Part shown: positions 8,701 through 15,940 of the stretch, in pieces
Numbering within the stretch: the first letter of the stretch is position 1
How the letters are laid out: the number at the start of each line of letters is the position of its first letter
Source of the DNA: Halorubrum alkaliphilum
Lineage (GTDB): Archaea; Halobacteriota; Halobacteria; Halobacteriales; Haloferacaceae
Assembly (NCBI RefSeq): GCF_017873815.1
Contig: NZ_JAGGKQ010000022.1
Location: 1-45,359 of the forward strand
Reading direction: 5' to 3'
Length of the DNA: 45,359 nt
Position numbers and translations under genes: made by a program
Notes under the pieces: generated by a model
The model's input: only the letters and a program-made list of their open reading frames with translations
What the model was told of the DNA's origin: nothing
Databases searched by the model: none

Positions 8701-9438
8701 CTACTCTTCGGTGTACTCGATCCCGTTTATCATCGTTCTGACGGTCTCCCCGTCGCCGAACTCCTCCGGGTAGGCCGCCAGCGGGACGACGAAGTCGTCG
8801 CCCACTTCCACCGGCTCGCCGACGTGTAACTCGATGTCGACGTCGAGGCTCGTTCCCGCGATCTCCCCCTCCGCGGTGTAGACGACCACGTCAACTTCGG
8901 CGTCGAGCATCGAGGTGGTGTACTCGGAACCGCGTTCGAGGTCGTCGACCTCGTCATAACGGGTCAAGACCAGCTCCGCGCGCTCCTCGTTGTCGAGGTC
9001 CGCGATGGGGTTGAACGCCTGCCCCAACACCTCGACCCGCGGGGTCGCGAGCGCGGCGAACACCGCCGCTTGGTAGCGCTCGCCGAACAGCTCGACCGCG
9101 CGGTCGTACTCGGCCACGCGGTTCGTCACGCGGACTTCCTGGGTCGATCCGGCGACCTCAAACTCCTCGGAGACCGTCTCGCTCGTGACCTCGTTGAGCT
9201 CGTACCCCGTCTCCGAGAGCGTCTCGTCCGAGACGGTCGCCGTACCCGCAACGAACTCCGTCGGCTCGTCACCGGTGAACACGTCGAGGGCGGTACAGCC
9301 AGCCAGGGTGGCAGCACCAACTCCGCCGCCGACTGCGAGCGCTCGACGGCGAGTAATCGCGTCGCTGCTCGTGTCGTTGGTCGACGGATCGGCCGTCGTC
9401 GTATCGAGGTTCGTGTTGGCGTTCGATCGTCGGGTCAT
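8701..9438 (-). CDS. Tat-exported lipoprotein (DUF6517-like)
   Basis: 245 aa from the ATG at 9438. The N-terminus has a twin-arginine signal (RRR at 30-32) followed by a hydrophobic stretch and lipobox TLAGC (C48), so it should be exported folded and lipid-anchored on the outer face of the membrane. The mature part is acidic, with alternating beta-like segments and no catalytic motif I recognise; it resembles haloarchaeal DUF6517. The frame stays open another 163 codons upstream, but that part runs antisense to the radical SAM gene and lacks protein-like content, so the signal-peptide start was chosen. It is divergent from the radical SAM gene with a 111-bp shared promoter region. Confidence 0.85.
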   Translation of the reverse strand: MTRRSNANTNLDTTTADPSTNDTSSDAITRRRALAVGGGVGAATLAGCTALDVFTGDEPTEFVAGTATVSDETLSETGYELNEVTSETVSEEFEVAGSTQEVRVTNRVAEYDRAVELFGERYQAAVFAALATPRVEVLGQAFNPIADLDNEERAELVLTRYDEVDDLERGSEYTTSMLDAEVDVVVYTAEGEIAGTSLDVDIELHVGEPVEVGDDFVVPLAAYPEEFGDGETVRTMINGIEYTEE

Positions 9439-9549
9439 ACCGGCGGTCGCGTCGCGAGCGCTACATACTTTGTGCTCGGTGTGATAACCTGTATCCCGGA
9501 GGACGAGAGTTCGGACGCTTTTTGAGGCCGGACGCCGAACGTACCGTAG

Positions 9550-10548
9550 ATGATCTCCAAGGGCTGTGAACAGTGCGCCAAGGGCGGCAAGATGGTGCTG
9601 TTCGTCTACGGCTACTGTGACCAGCGGGACTGCTTCTACTGCCCTCTCGGGGAGAACCGGAAGAACGTCACCGACGTGTACGCCAACGAGCGGAAAGTGG
9701 AGTCCGACGAGGACGTGATCGCGGAGGCCAAGCGAATGAGCGCGCTCGGTACCTCGATCACCGGCGGCGAGCCACAGGAGGCGATGGCGAAGACGTGCCG
9801 ATACCTCGAACTGCTCAAAGACGAGTTCGGGGAGGACCACCACACGCACCTGTACACCGGGATCCCCGGCGGCCGCGAGAACATGCGCCGGCTCTCGGAG
9901 GCCGGCCTCGACGAGATACGCTTCCACCCGCCGCTGGAGCTATGGGGAGACATGCACGGGACCGAGTGGGAGGAGATACTGTACATCGCCCGCGAGGAAG
10001 GGCTCACTCCCGCCTTCGAGATCCCCGGCATCCGCGCGGAGACGGAGTTCCTCGAGTTCCTCGACGAGGGGGCCGCCGAGTTCTGTAACGTCAACGAGTT
10101 CGAGATGAGCGACGGTAACTACCGCCGCATGCAGGAGGAGGGCTTCGAGCTTCAGGAGGGCCACATGTCCGCCGTCGAGGGGTCGAAGGACGCCGCCATC
10201 GTCGAGGAGATGGCTTCCCACGAGAAGGTGTACTTCTGTACGTCGGTGTTTAAGGACGCCGCCCAACACCGCAACCGCCTGAAGCGGATGGCGAAGAACA
10301 TCCGCCGGGAGTTCGACGAGGTGACCGATGACGGCACCCTCGTTTACGGCAAGGCGTTCGCGCCGCCGGAACGGTTCGAGGCGCTCGGCGTTCCCGAGGA
10401 ATTCTACACCGTGAAATCGGACCACGTCGAGGTCGCGTGGTGGCTCCTAGAGGAGATGGTGGAGGACGGCGACCTCGATGACGGTGAGATCGTCGAACAG
10501 TACCCGACCGTGAACGGGACCGTCGTCGAGCGGACCCCGGTCGCCTGA
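9550..10548 (+). CDS. Radical SAM protein with CX4CX2C cluster motif
   Basis: 332 aa, related to archaeal proteins described as pyruvate-formate-lyase-activase-like (COG2108 type). The cluster-binding motif reads C23-DQRD-C28-FY-C31, i.e. CX4CX2C rather than the canonical CX3CX2C; the codons at about 9616-9642 confirm the spacing. ITGGEP (about 75-80) is the SAM-binding GGE motif. An extra CxxC (C6, C9) lies at the very N-terminus. The substrate is unknown. No obvious pathway partner is adjacent: the divergent neighbour is a lipoprotein and the downstream gene is pheA. ATG at 9550 is the first possible start. Confidence 0.87.
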   Translation: MISKGCEQCAKGGKMVLFVYGYCDQRDCFYCPLGENRKNVTDVYANERKVESDEDVIAEAKRMSALGTSITGGEPQEAMAKTCRYLELLKDEFGEDHHTHLYTGIPGGRENMRRLSEAGLDEIRFHPPLELWGDMHGTEWEEILYIAREEGLTPAFEIPGIRAETEFLEFLDEGAAEFCNVNEFEMSDGNYRRMQEEGFELQEGHMSAVEGSKDAAIVEEMASHEKVYFCTSVFKDAAQHRNRLKRMAKNIRREFDEVTDDGTLVYGKAFAPPERFEALGVPEEFYTVKSDHVEVAWWLLEEMVEDGDLDDGEIVEQYPTVNGTVVERTPVA

Positions 10549-10560
10549 AACGGTCACGAG

Positions 10561-10620
10561 AGCCACGCCACCCTTACAAGAACCACGCCACCCTTACAAA
10601 AGCCCCGCCACCCTTTTCGC
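10561..10620 (+). repeat. Three 20-bp tandem repeats
   Basis: Units at 10561-10580, 10581-10600 and 10601-10620 share MRCCCCGCCACCCTTWYAAR-like sequence around a CGCCACCCTT core. The array starts 12 bp after the radical SAM stop codon and ends just before pheA, so it occupies the whole pheA promoter region. The exact 20-bp period is shared with arrays at 28359 and 42985. Confidence 0.85.
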
Positions 10621-10643
10621 GTCCCCCCGTGTACGCCGAGTCG

Positions 10644-11450
10644 ATGAACGCCGTCACCCTCGGTCCCGCCGGCACGTACTCACACCGTGCGGCGCGGGCC
10701 GTCGCCGCCGAGGTGTCGTTCCGCGAGTCGGTCACCGCCATCGTCGACGCCGTCGAGGCCGGCGAGTTCGAGCGCGGGGTCGTCCCCATCGAGAACAGCA
10801 TCGAGGGCTCCGTCACGGAGAGTCTCGACGCGCTCGCTGACCACGACGTCGCCGTGACGCGAGAGGTCGTCACCCCGATCCGTCACGCGCTGCTCGCGCA
10901 GGGACCGGAGTTCGAGGTCGTCGCCAGCCACTCGCAGGCGCTCGCGCAGTGTCGAAACTGGCTGGAGGCCAACTATCCGTCCGCGGGACTCGAAGCCGTC
11001 GCGTCCACGGCTCGGGGCGTCGAGCGCGCCCGCGAGGACGCCCGTATCGCCGGGATCGGCCACCCCGACAACGCCGGCGACGACCTGACGATCCTCGCCG
11101 AGGACATCCAAGACCGGACCTCGAACGCGACGCGCTTTCTCGTCGTCGCGCCCGCGTCCGCGCGCTCGGATGCCGGCGGCAAAACGACGCTGATCGTCTA
11201 CCCGAACGCGAACTACCCCGGACTCCTCTTGGAGCTGCTGGAGGCCTTCGCCGACCGCAACCTCAACCTCTCGCGGATCGAGTCCCGGCCGAGCGGCGAG
11301 CGCCTCGGCGACTACCTCTTCCACTTCGACGTCGACGCCGGGCTCTACGAGGAGCACATGGCGAAAGCCGTCGGGGATATCGAGGCGATCGCCGACAAGG
11401 GGTGGGTGAAGGTGCTCGGGTCGTACGACACGGAGCACGTGTTGGAGTAG
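10644..11450 (+). CDS. pheA: Prephenate dehydratase
   Basis: Converts prephenate to phenylpyruvate in phenylalanine synthesis; 268 aa, the monofunctional length (no chorismate mutase domain). The catalytic PDT domain spans about 1-180 and contains the TRF motif (T163-F165) in SNATRFLVV. A C-terminal ACT domain has ESRP (213-216), the conserved Phe-binding segment for feedback inhibition. The ATG at 10644 starts MNAVTLGPAGTYSH, as in relatives; a GTG five codons upstream (10629) is possible but adds nothing conserved. It is a stand-alone gene preceded by the 20-bp repeat array and followed by a repeat-rich gap. Confidence 0.95.
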   Translation: MNAVTLGPAGTYSHRAARAVAAEVSFRESVTAIVDAVEAGEFERGVVPIENSIEGSVTESLDALADHDVAVTREVVTPIRHALLAQGPEFEVVASHSQALAQCRNWLEANYPSAGLEAVASTARGVERAREDARIAGIGHPDNAGDDLTILAEDIQDRTSNATRFLVVAPASARSDAGGKTTLIVYPNANYPGLLLELLEAFADRNLNLSRIESRPSGERLGDYLFHFDVDAGLYEEHMAKAVGDIEAIADKGWVKVLGSYDTEHVLE

Positions 11451-11508
11451 GGTTGGACAGGCCGCCAACGGCGACGTGGTATAAAACTCGCCGGCCGGAG
11501 AAGATTTC

Positions 11509-11850
11509 TTTATAAATAAATTTGCGGTGGCGCGCCTCCGAGCGGCCGCCTCGGGCGGCCGCTCGGAGCCCGCGAGGGAGTCGATCGCCCGGAGCAACGC
11601 GGAGGGCGACCGACGAGGCTGGGGAGGCGTGAGGTGCTGTGCGGTTGCTGTGCGGGGTGGGACTCAAAGGGGCAGTCGCGAGGACGAAGACGGGCGACGC
11701 AAGGACCGCAGGAGCGAACAGCGAGGGACCGAAGGTCCCTCTGGCAGCCGGCGGCGGAGCCGCCGGCGACGGAGTGAGAGACGAGGACCGCAGCGAGCCC
11801 ATCGAGTCCTCGCGACTGGGGCTTTGGGAGTGTTCACCGCTGATTCGGTG
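11509..11850 (+). repeat. Structured dispersed repeat, copy 2 (long form)
   Basis: In order: TTTATAAAT (11509-11517); GGCGCGCC (11529-11536); a perfect 15-bp hairpin (11536-11550 / 11554-11568, loop TCG); GCGAGGGAG (11572-11580); a second hairpin (11581-11590 / 11604-11613, one mismatch, loop GGAGCAACGCGGA); and a G-rich box GAGGCTGGGGAGGCGTGAGG (11615-11634), then GCGGTTGCTGTGCGGGG. A 13-bp perfect outer stem (11673-11685 / 11806-11818) encloses two further hairpins at 11723-11741 and 11747-11767. It ends in GTGTTCACCGC and a CACCG/CGGTG hairpin. It lies in the convergent gap between pheA and cysS. Reading frames in it are not conserved with copy 3. Confidence 0.8.
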
Positions 11851-11884
11851 ACAACCGTTTATAACCGAGCGACTGGGGCTTTGG
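11812..11884 (+). repeat. 16-bp direct repeat at the end of copy 2
   Basis: GCGACTGGGGCTTTGG occurs at 11812-11827 and again at 11869-11884, with a TTTATAA motif between them. After the second copy come a GACTGG/CCAGTC stem and a TCGCT-GATA-AGCGA hairpin (11912-11925). It may mark an overlapping partial second copy of the element. The remaining bases to the cysS end at 11994 show nothing else. Confidence 0.7.
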
Positions 11885-11993
11885 CGGTGGTCTCTGCCAG
11901 TCAATCGTGATTCGCTGATAAGCGAGCGACCAGAACTTCGACGATCGACACCGCGACAACAACGACCACGTCACCGAAACGCGAATGGCCTTA

Positions 11994-13484
11994 TTACTCG
12001 AATCGGTACGTCGCGCCGTCTGGACCATCTTCGATCTCAACGCCTACGTCACGAAGCGCGTCCCGGAGCTCGTCGGCGCGCTCGTAGTTGCCCGCCTCGC
12101 GCTCGGCTTCGCGCACGTCCAAGACGAGCTCGACCAGCTCGCCGGCCAGGTCAACGTCGCCGTCGCTCGGCGACTCGAACTGGAGGCCGAGCACGTCGCC
12201 GCCGAGTCTCTCGAACGCCTCGACTGCCTCGCGAAGGCCGCGGTAGTCGTGCGCCTCCAGCGATCCGTCTTCGACCGCGTCAACGTGCCAGTTCACCGCG
12301 TCGGTCAGATCGAGGAGCGCCGCGGTTGCCTCCCGGAGATTGAGATCGTTGTTCATCGCGGCCGCGAACTCGTCGCGAGCGGTTTCGACGGCCCCACGCA
12401 ACTGGCCGTCCTCCGCCTTCGCGCGGGCTCCGGTGGAGTCGAGCGCGTCGACGGCGCGGTCATACGTGCGCGAGAGCCGCTCCCAGCGCTCCTCCGCCTC
12501 CGCGATCGTTTCCTCGGTGAGCGCCTGCTCGGAGCGGTAGGCCGCGCCGGCGTAAAAGGTCCGAACCACGTTGACGCCGAGTTCGTCTAAGGCGTCCGGC
12601 ACGGTCCAGAAGTTGCCGATCGAGGAGGACATCTTCTCGCCGTCCATCGCAAGCAGGCCGACGTGAAGCCAGTGGCGCGCGAACGTCCCCCCGGTCGCGG
12701 CCTCGGACTGTGCGATCTCGTTTTCGTGGTGCGGGAAGACGAGGTCGCGCCCGCCCATGTGGATGTCGAGGGTGTCGCCGAGATGCGTCGTCGACATCGC
12801 CGAACACTCGACGTGCCAGCCCGGACGGCCCTCGCTCCACGGGGAGTCCCACGTCTCGCCCGACGGAGTCGACTCGCCGTGATCGTGTTTCGCGTGTTCG
12901 CGCGCGGCGGTTTCGCTCACGCCGTCGGCCTTCCAGAGCGCGAAGTCCGACGGGTTGCGCTTCTCCGACCGCTCGTCCGGCTCGCCCTGTGCCTCGAGTT
13001 CGTCGACGTCCTGGTTCGAGAGCTTCCCGTACTCCTCGAACTCGGTCACGTCGAAGTAGACGGAGCCGTTCGACTCGTAGGCGTACCCCCCCTCGATCAG
13101 CGTCTCGACGAGATCAATGATTTCCGGGACGTGTTCGGTGACGCGGGGGTACACCTCCGCGCGCAGCAGGTTCAGGCCACGCATCGCGTCGAAGGTGCTC
13201 GCGGTGAACGTCTCGGCCACGTCGCGCTCGCCGGTCCAGTCCTCGCGCTCCCCGACGCGGGCCGTGATCTTCTCGTTGACGTCGGTGACGTTCTCGACGT
13301 GGCGCACGTCGTAGCCGAGGTACGCGAGCCACCGGTGAAGCACGTCGGCGTGGAACCAGAGGCGGGCGTGTCCGAGGTGGGGGTCGTCCGACACCGTCAG
13401 TCCACAGACGTACAGCGTGACGTCGCCGTCGGCCGTGAACTCGACGCGCTCGTCTCCTAACGTGTCGGTAACGACGAGACTCAT
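11994..13484 (-). CDS. cysS: Cysteinyl-tRNA synthetase
   Basis: Class I aminoacyl-tRNA synthetase charging tRNA-Cys; 496 aa. HIGH-type motif HLGH (36-39), KMSSS (284-288), and the zinc ligand set C27, C227 (HVEC) and H252 in FPHHENE are all present. A helical C-terminal domain (DALR-like, about 340-496) follows. A shorter tail than some bacterial enzymes is normal for haloarchaea. ATG at 13484; a TTTAAAA box about 26 nt upstream suggests a leaderless mRNA. It stands alone between the repeat-rich gap and a divergent membrane-protein gene. Confidence 0.96.
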   Translation of the reverse strand: MSLVVTDTLGDERVEFTADGDVTLYVCGLTVSDDPHLGHARLWFHADVLHRWLAYLGYDVRHVENVTDVNEKITARVGEREDWTGERDVAETFTASTFDAMRGLNLLRAEVYPRVTEHVPEIIDLVETLIEGGYAYESNGSVYFDVTEFEEYGKLSNQDVDELEAQGEPDERSEKRNPSDFALWKADGVSETAAREHAKHDHGESTPSGETWDSPWSEGRPGWHVECSAMSTTHLGDTLDIHMGGRDLVFPHHENEIAQSEAATGGTFARHWLHVGLLAMDGEKMSSSIGNFWTVPDALDELGVNVVRTFYAGAAYRSEQALTEETIAEAEERWERLSRTYDRAVDALDSTGARAKAEDGQLRGAVETARDEFAAAMNNDLNLREATAALLDLTDAVNWHVDAVEDGSLEAHDYRGLREAVEAFERLGGDVLGLQFESPSDGDVDLAGELVELVLDVREAEREAGNYERADELRDALRDVGVEIEDGPDGATYRFE

Positions 13485-13648
13485 TACGAGGTGGTTGCCG
13501 GGGTGAGCGTTTTAAATCGTCGGATCCTGTCGATGTTCCGGTGAGGATCGGATCGATATCGTCGTTCGACTATTTGTCGGCCGAATAATACGACGGGAAC
13601 TACTGTCACGGGAAGAGGCATCCTGTACGCGAGAGTTACTCGGACGAA

Positions 13649-13657
13649 TATATAAAT
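13649..13657 (+). promoter_or_regulatory. TATA box of the orphan membrane protein
   Basis: ATATAAAT-type box centred about 29 nt before the GTG at 13682, the spacing expected when transcription starts at the start codon. It supports that start and a leaderless mRNA. Confidence 0.6.
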
Positions 13658-13681
13658 CGGAGACCGAAGCATGTTCTGGAC

Positions 13682-14287
13682 GTGACTAGTGACTCGGCTG
13701 AAAGCGATGTTCGCCCTGAATGGCCTTCACAGAGAGAGCAAATCGTTTATCGAGAAGGGGTTCGGGTCTTAAAAGCACAGAAAGAGGACATCGACGATCT
13801 CGACGACAAAGCGCTACGAACGGTGCGTATCACCGCAATACTCCTCGTTGCGGGCGTTACGGCGATCGAGATAGGCGAGATAGATCCCAACTCGAACGTG
13901 CTATTTATAAGTATTCTCCCATTTCTGTTCTCGTCTGTATTCGGGATCATCGTATACAATGAGTCGGACGAACTGATCGGTCCGAAAGCATCCTATCTAA
14001 CGAAGATCGCGAATGATGACATCGAGCACGGCTGGCGAAGCGATTTTCTCCACCAGCTACCCGGATGGATATCGAAGAACCAACGCGTCGTCGAACTAAA
14101 CGGATATCTCCTCGGTATCTGTCAGGTGTTCTTTGCGATCGGCGTCGGCACGGGGATCCTAGCACTCGCTGGATTGAACACCGGGCATATAATCGGGTTG
14201 TTATCACTTATTAGTGTATTCACCGTAGTCATTCTGTTCTTTTTCGGTACCGCCGTTGCTGACGAGAGTAAACCCAACGTTGATTAG
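13682..14287 (+). CDS. Orphan four-helix membrane protein
   Basis: 201 aa, family not recognised. Charged N-terminal region (1-45), then hydrophobic segments at about 47-63 and 72-91, a hydrophilic middle (92-141), and two more at about 142-165 and 169-191: a 2+2 helix layout with both ends and the middle probably on one side. The codon use is visibly AT-richer than the neighbours (many ATA, TTA, CTA and GAT codons), suggesting recent acquisition. GTG start chosen from the TATA spacing. No partner gene is adjacent; cysS is divergent and ilvA convergent. The layout recalls two-TM effector families (SLATT-like) used in conflict systems, but that is speculation. Confidence 0.75.
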   Translation: MTSDSAESDVRPEWPSQREQIVYREGVRVLKAQKEDIDDLDDKALRTVRITAILLVAGVTAIEIGEIDPNSNVLFISILPFLFSSVFGIIVYNESDELIGPKASYLTKIANDDIEHGWRSDFLHQLPGWISKNQRVVELNGYLLGICQVFFAIGVGTGILALAGLNTGHIIGLLSLISVFTVVILFFFGTAVADESKPNVD

Positions 14288-14408
14288 CTATCAAGTGATT
14301 AGAACGCATATGGAGCGTCAGAAGAGCGACGATGAAGGTACGCTATACACAGACCCCGAGGAGTCGGGTTTGCGTAGCGGCAAAGGAAACGGACTCATTC
14401 GTCGCCTC

Positions 14409-14414
14409 TTTTTT
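14409..14414 (+). terminator. Oligo-T tract after the orphan membrane gene
   Basis: Six T on the plus strand about 120 nt after the stop codon at 14287, in a convergent gap. It could serve as an archaeal U-run terminator; there is no convincing hairpin. The 195-bp gap holds nothing else I can name. Confidence 0.35.
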
Positions 14415-14482
14415 GATTGATCACGTGCCGTTTTGACCCCCGACACAAAACGGTAGTGTCGAGATCAACGTGGACCATCGTA

Positions 14483-15724
14483 CTACATTTCGGTCGTCCA
14501 CTCCACCGCGTAGCCCGCCTCGCGTACCGCACTCAGGACACGGTCGACGTGGGCCGGGCCGTTCGTCTCCACCTCGAACACGAGGTCGGCGTCACCTACT
14601 GGCAGGTCCGGGTGGCTCCGCTCGTGACGAACGGTGCGGATGTTCGCGCGCTCCGCGCCGATCAGCGTCGCGATCTCGCCCATCGTTCCGGGCGTGTCGT
14701 CGATCCTGACGGACAGTTCGATCAGCTGTTGGCGATCGACGAGCGCGTGTGTCACGACCTCTTTTAATGTCGTGACGTCGATGTTGCCGCCACAGAGCAG
14801 CGGGACGACGGTTTCTTCCGCCAGATCGAGGTCGTCGACGATCGCGTCGTTGAGGAGCGCGGCTGCGGCGGTCGCGCCCGCTCCTTCGACCATCTGTTTT
14901 GCGCGTTCGAGCAGGAGTAAGATTGCGCTCGCAACGTCGTCGTCGCTGACGACGACCACGTCGTCGAGATGCGCGTCGAGCAGTTCGAAGGTGAGTTCGC
15001 TCATCCCGCCGGTGGCGATCCCGTCGGCGATCGTGTCGGGCTCCTCGCGTGTCACGAGCTCGCCGGCGGCGAGGCTCTCGGAGAGCGTCGAGGCCCCTTC
15101 CGTCTGGACGCCGATCACCCGGACAGCCGGCGAACGCGCCTTGATCGCGGCCGCGACGCCGCCGGCGAGTCCGCCGCCGCCGACCGGGACGAGGACGGTG
15201 TCGACCGCGGGGGCCGAATCGAGCACCTCCAGTCCGATTGTCCCCTGCCCGGCGACCACGTCGGGGTCGTCAAACGCGTGGACAAACCGCGTGTGGGGAT
15301 CGTCAACGAGCGTGCGGGCGTGGGCCATCGCCTCGGCGAAGACGGCTCCGTGGAGGACGACCTCCGCCCCGTACGATCGGGTGGCCTCGATTTTTGCGCC
15401 CGGCGCGGACTCCGGCATCACGATCGTCGCGTCGATCCCGGCGGCGGTCGCCGCGAGCGCGACCCCCTGCGCGTGGTTGCCTGCGCTCGCAGCGACCACG
15501 CGATCGACCGACGGCTCGGCCTCGACGAGCCGCGAAACCGCGTTGTACGCGCCACGAGGTTTGAACGAGCCGGTGCGCTGGAGGTGTTCCATCTTCAACA
15601 CCACCTCCGCGCCGCACTGCTCGGAGAGCGACCGGCTTCGCTGGACGGGCGTCGACTGGACGACATCAGTGTCTGCGAACCGCGCTTGCGCGGCCTCGAT
15701 GTCGTCGATCGTGACGCGGGACAT
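14483..15724 (-). CDS. ilvA: Threonine dehydratase (threonine ammonia-lyase)
   Basis: PLP enzyme converting threonine to 2-oxobutyrate and ammonia, the entry to isoleucine synthesis or a catabolic route. 413 aa from the ATG at 15724 (MSRVTIDD). PLP lysine K55 lies in SFKPRGAYN; the glycine-rich phosphate loop VPVGGGGLAGG is near 180. A C-terminal ACT domain (about 330-413) suggests allosteric control. One ACT domain of this short type is common in archaeal and catabolic-like enzymes, so the biosynthetic role is probable rather than certain. An in-frame GTG at 15805 would add 27 residues and lies about 33 nt from a TATA box; the extension shows no family similarity. Confidence 0.92.
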   Translation of the reverse strand: MSRVTIDDIEAAQARFADTDVVQSTPVQRSRSLSEQCGAEVVLKMEHLQRTGSFKPRGAYNAVSRLVEAEPSVDRVVAASAGNHAQGVALAATAAGIDATIVMPESAPGAKIEATRSYGAEVVLHGAVFAEAMAHARTLVDDPHTRFVHAFDDPDVVAGQGTIGLEVLDSAPAVDTVLVPVGGGGLAGGVAAAIKARSPAVRVIGVQTEGASTLSESLAAGELVTREEPDTIADGIATGGMSELTFELLDAHLDDVVVVSDDDVASAILLLLERAKQMVEGAGATAAAALLNDAIVDDLDLAEETVVPLLCGGNIDVTTLKEVVTHALVDRQQLIELSVRIDDTPGTMGEIATLIGAERANIRTVRHERSHPDLPVGDADLVFEVETNGPAHVDRVLSAVREAGYAVEWTTEM

Positions 15725-15833
15725 GTGGCGGGGATCCGAGCGATCCGCGAAAAAGAACCCGGTTCCGAACTGGGGTTCCCACGTTTGCTTCCCTCCGCTA
15801 TCCACGTCGTGACAGCGGTCTCTGATATCGATA

Positions 15834-15842
15834 TTTTTATAA
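15834..15842 (-). promoter_or_regulatory. TATA box upstream of ilvA
   Basis: TTATAAAAA on the minus strand. Transcription would start near 15812, giving ilvA a leader of about 88 nt if the ATG at 15724 is used, or nearly none if the GTG at 15805 is used. Confidence 0.5.
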
Positions 15843-15940
15843 GTGCTTAGATTGCGAGCGAACGAGATCTGATCGACGTTAAACCCGTCAAAAACAGAGT
15901 TTAACCGTATTGAGGCCCATCAGATCGATGTACGTCCTTT

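Noticed and set aside
9439-9927. 163-codon upstream extension of the lipoprotein frame
   Set aside because: It runs antisense to the radical SAM gene, lacks family similarity, and would place the Tat signal and lipobox in the middle of the protein.
10629-10643. GTG start five codons upstream for pheA
   Set aside because: The conserved N-terminus begins at the ATG at 10644; the extension adds no conserved residue.
11527-11910. Short open frames within repeat copy 2
   Set aside because: Frames are not conserved with copy 3 (a 4-nt and a 1-nt length difference in the shared box shift them) and they translate hairpin sequence.
11451-11993. Insertion sequence or MITE in the pheA-cysS gap
   Set aside because: No transposase, no clear terminal inverted repeats with target-site duplication. 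A non-autonomous mobile origin of the repeat is not excluded.
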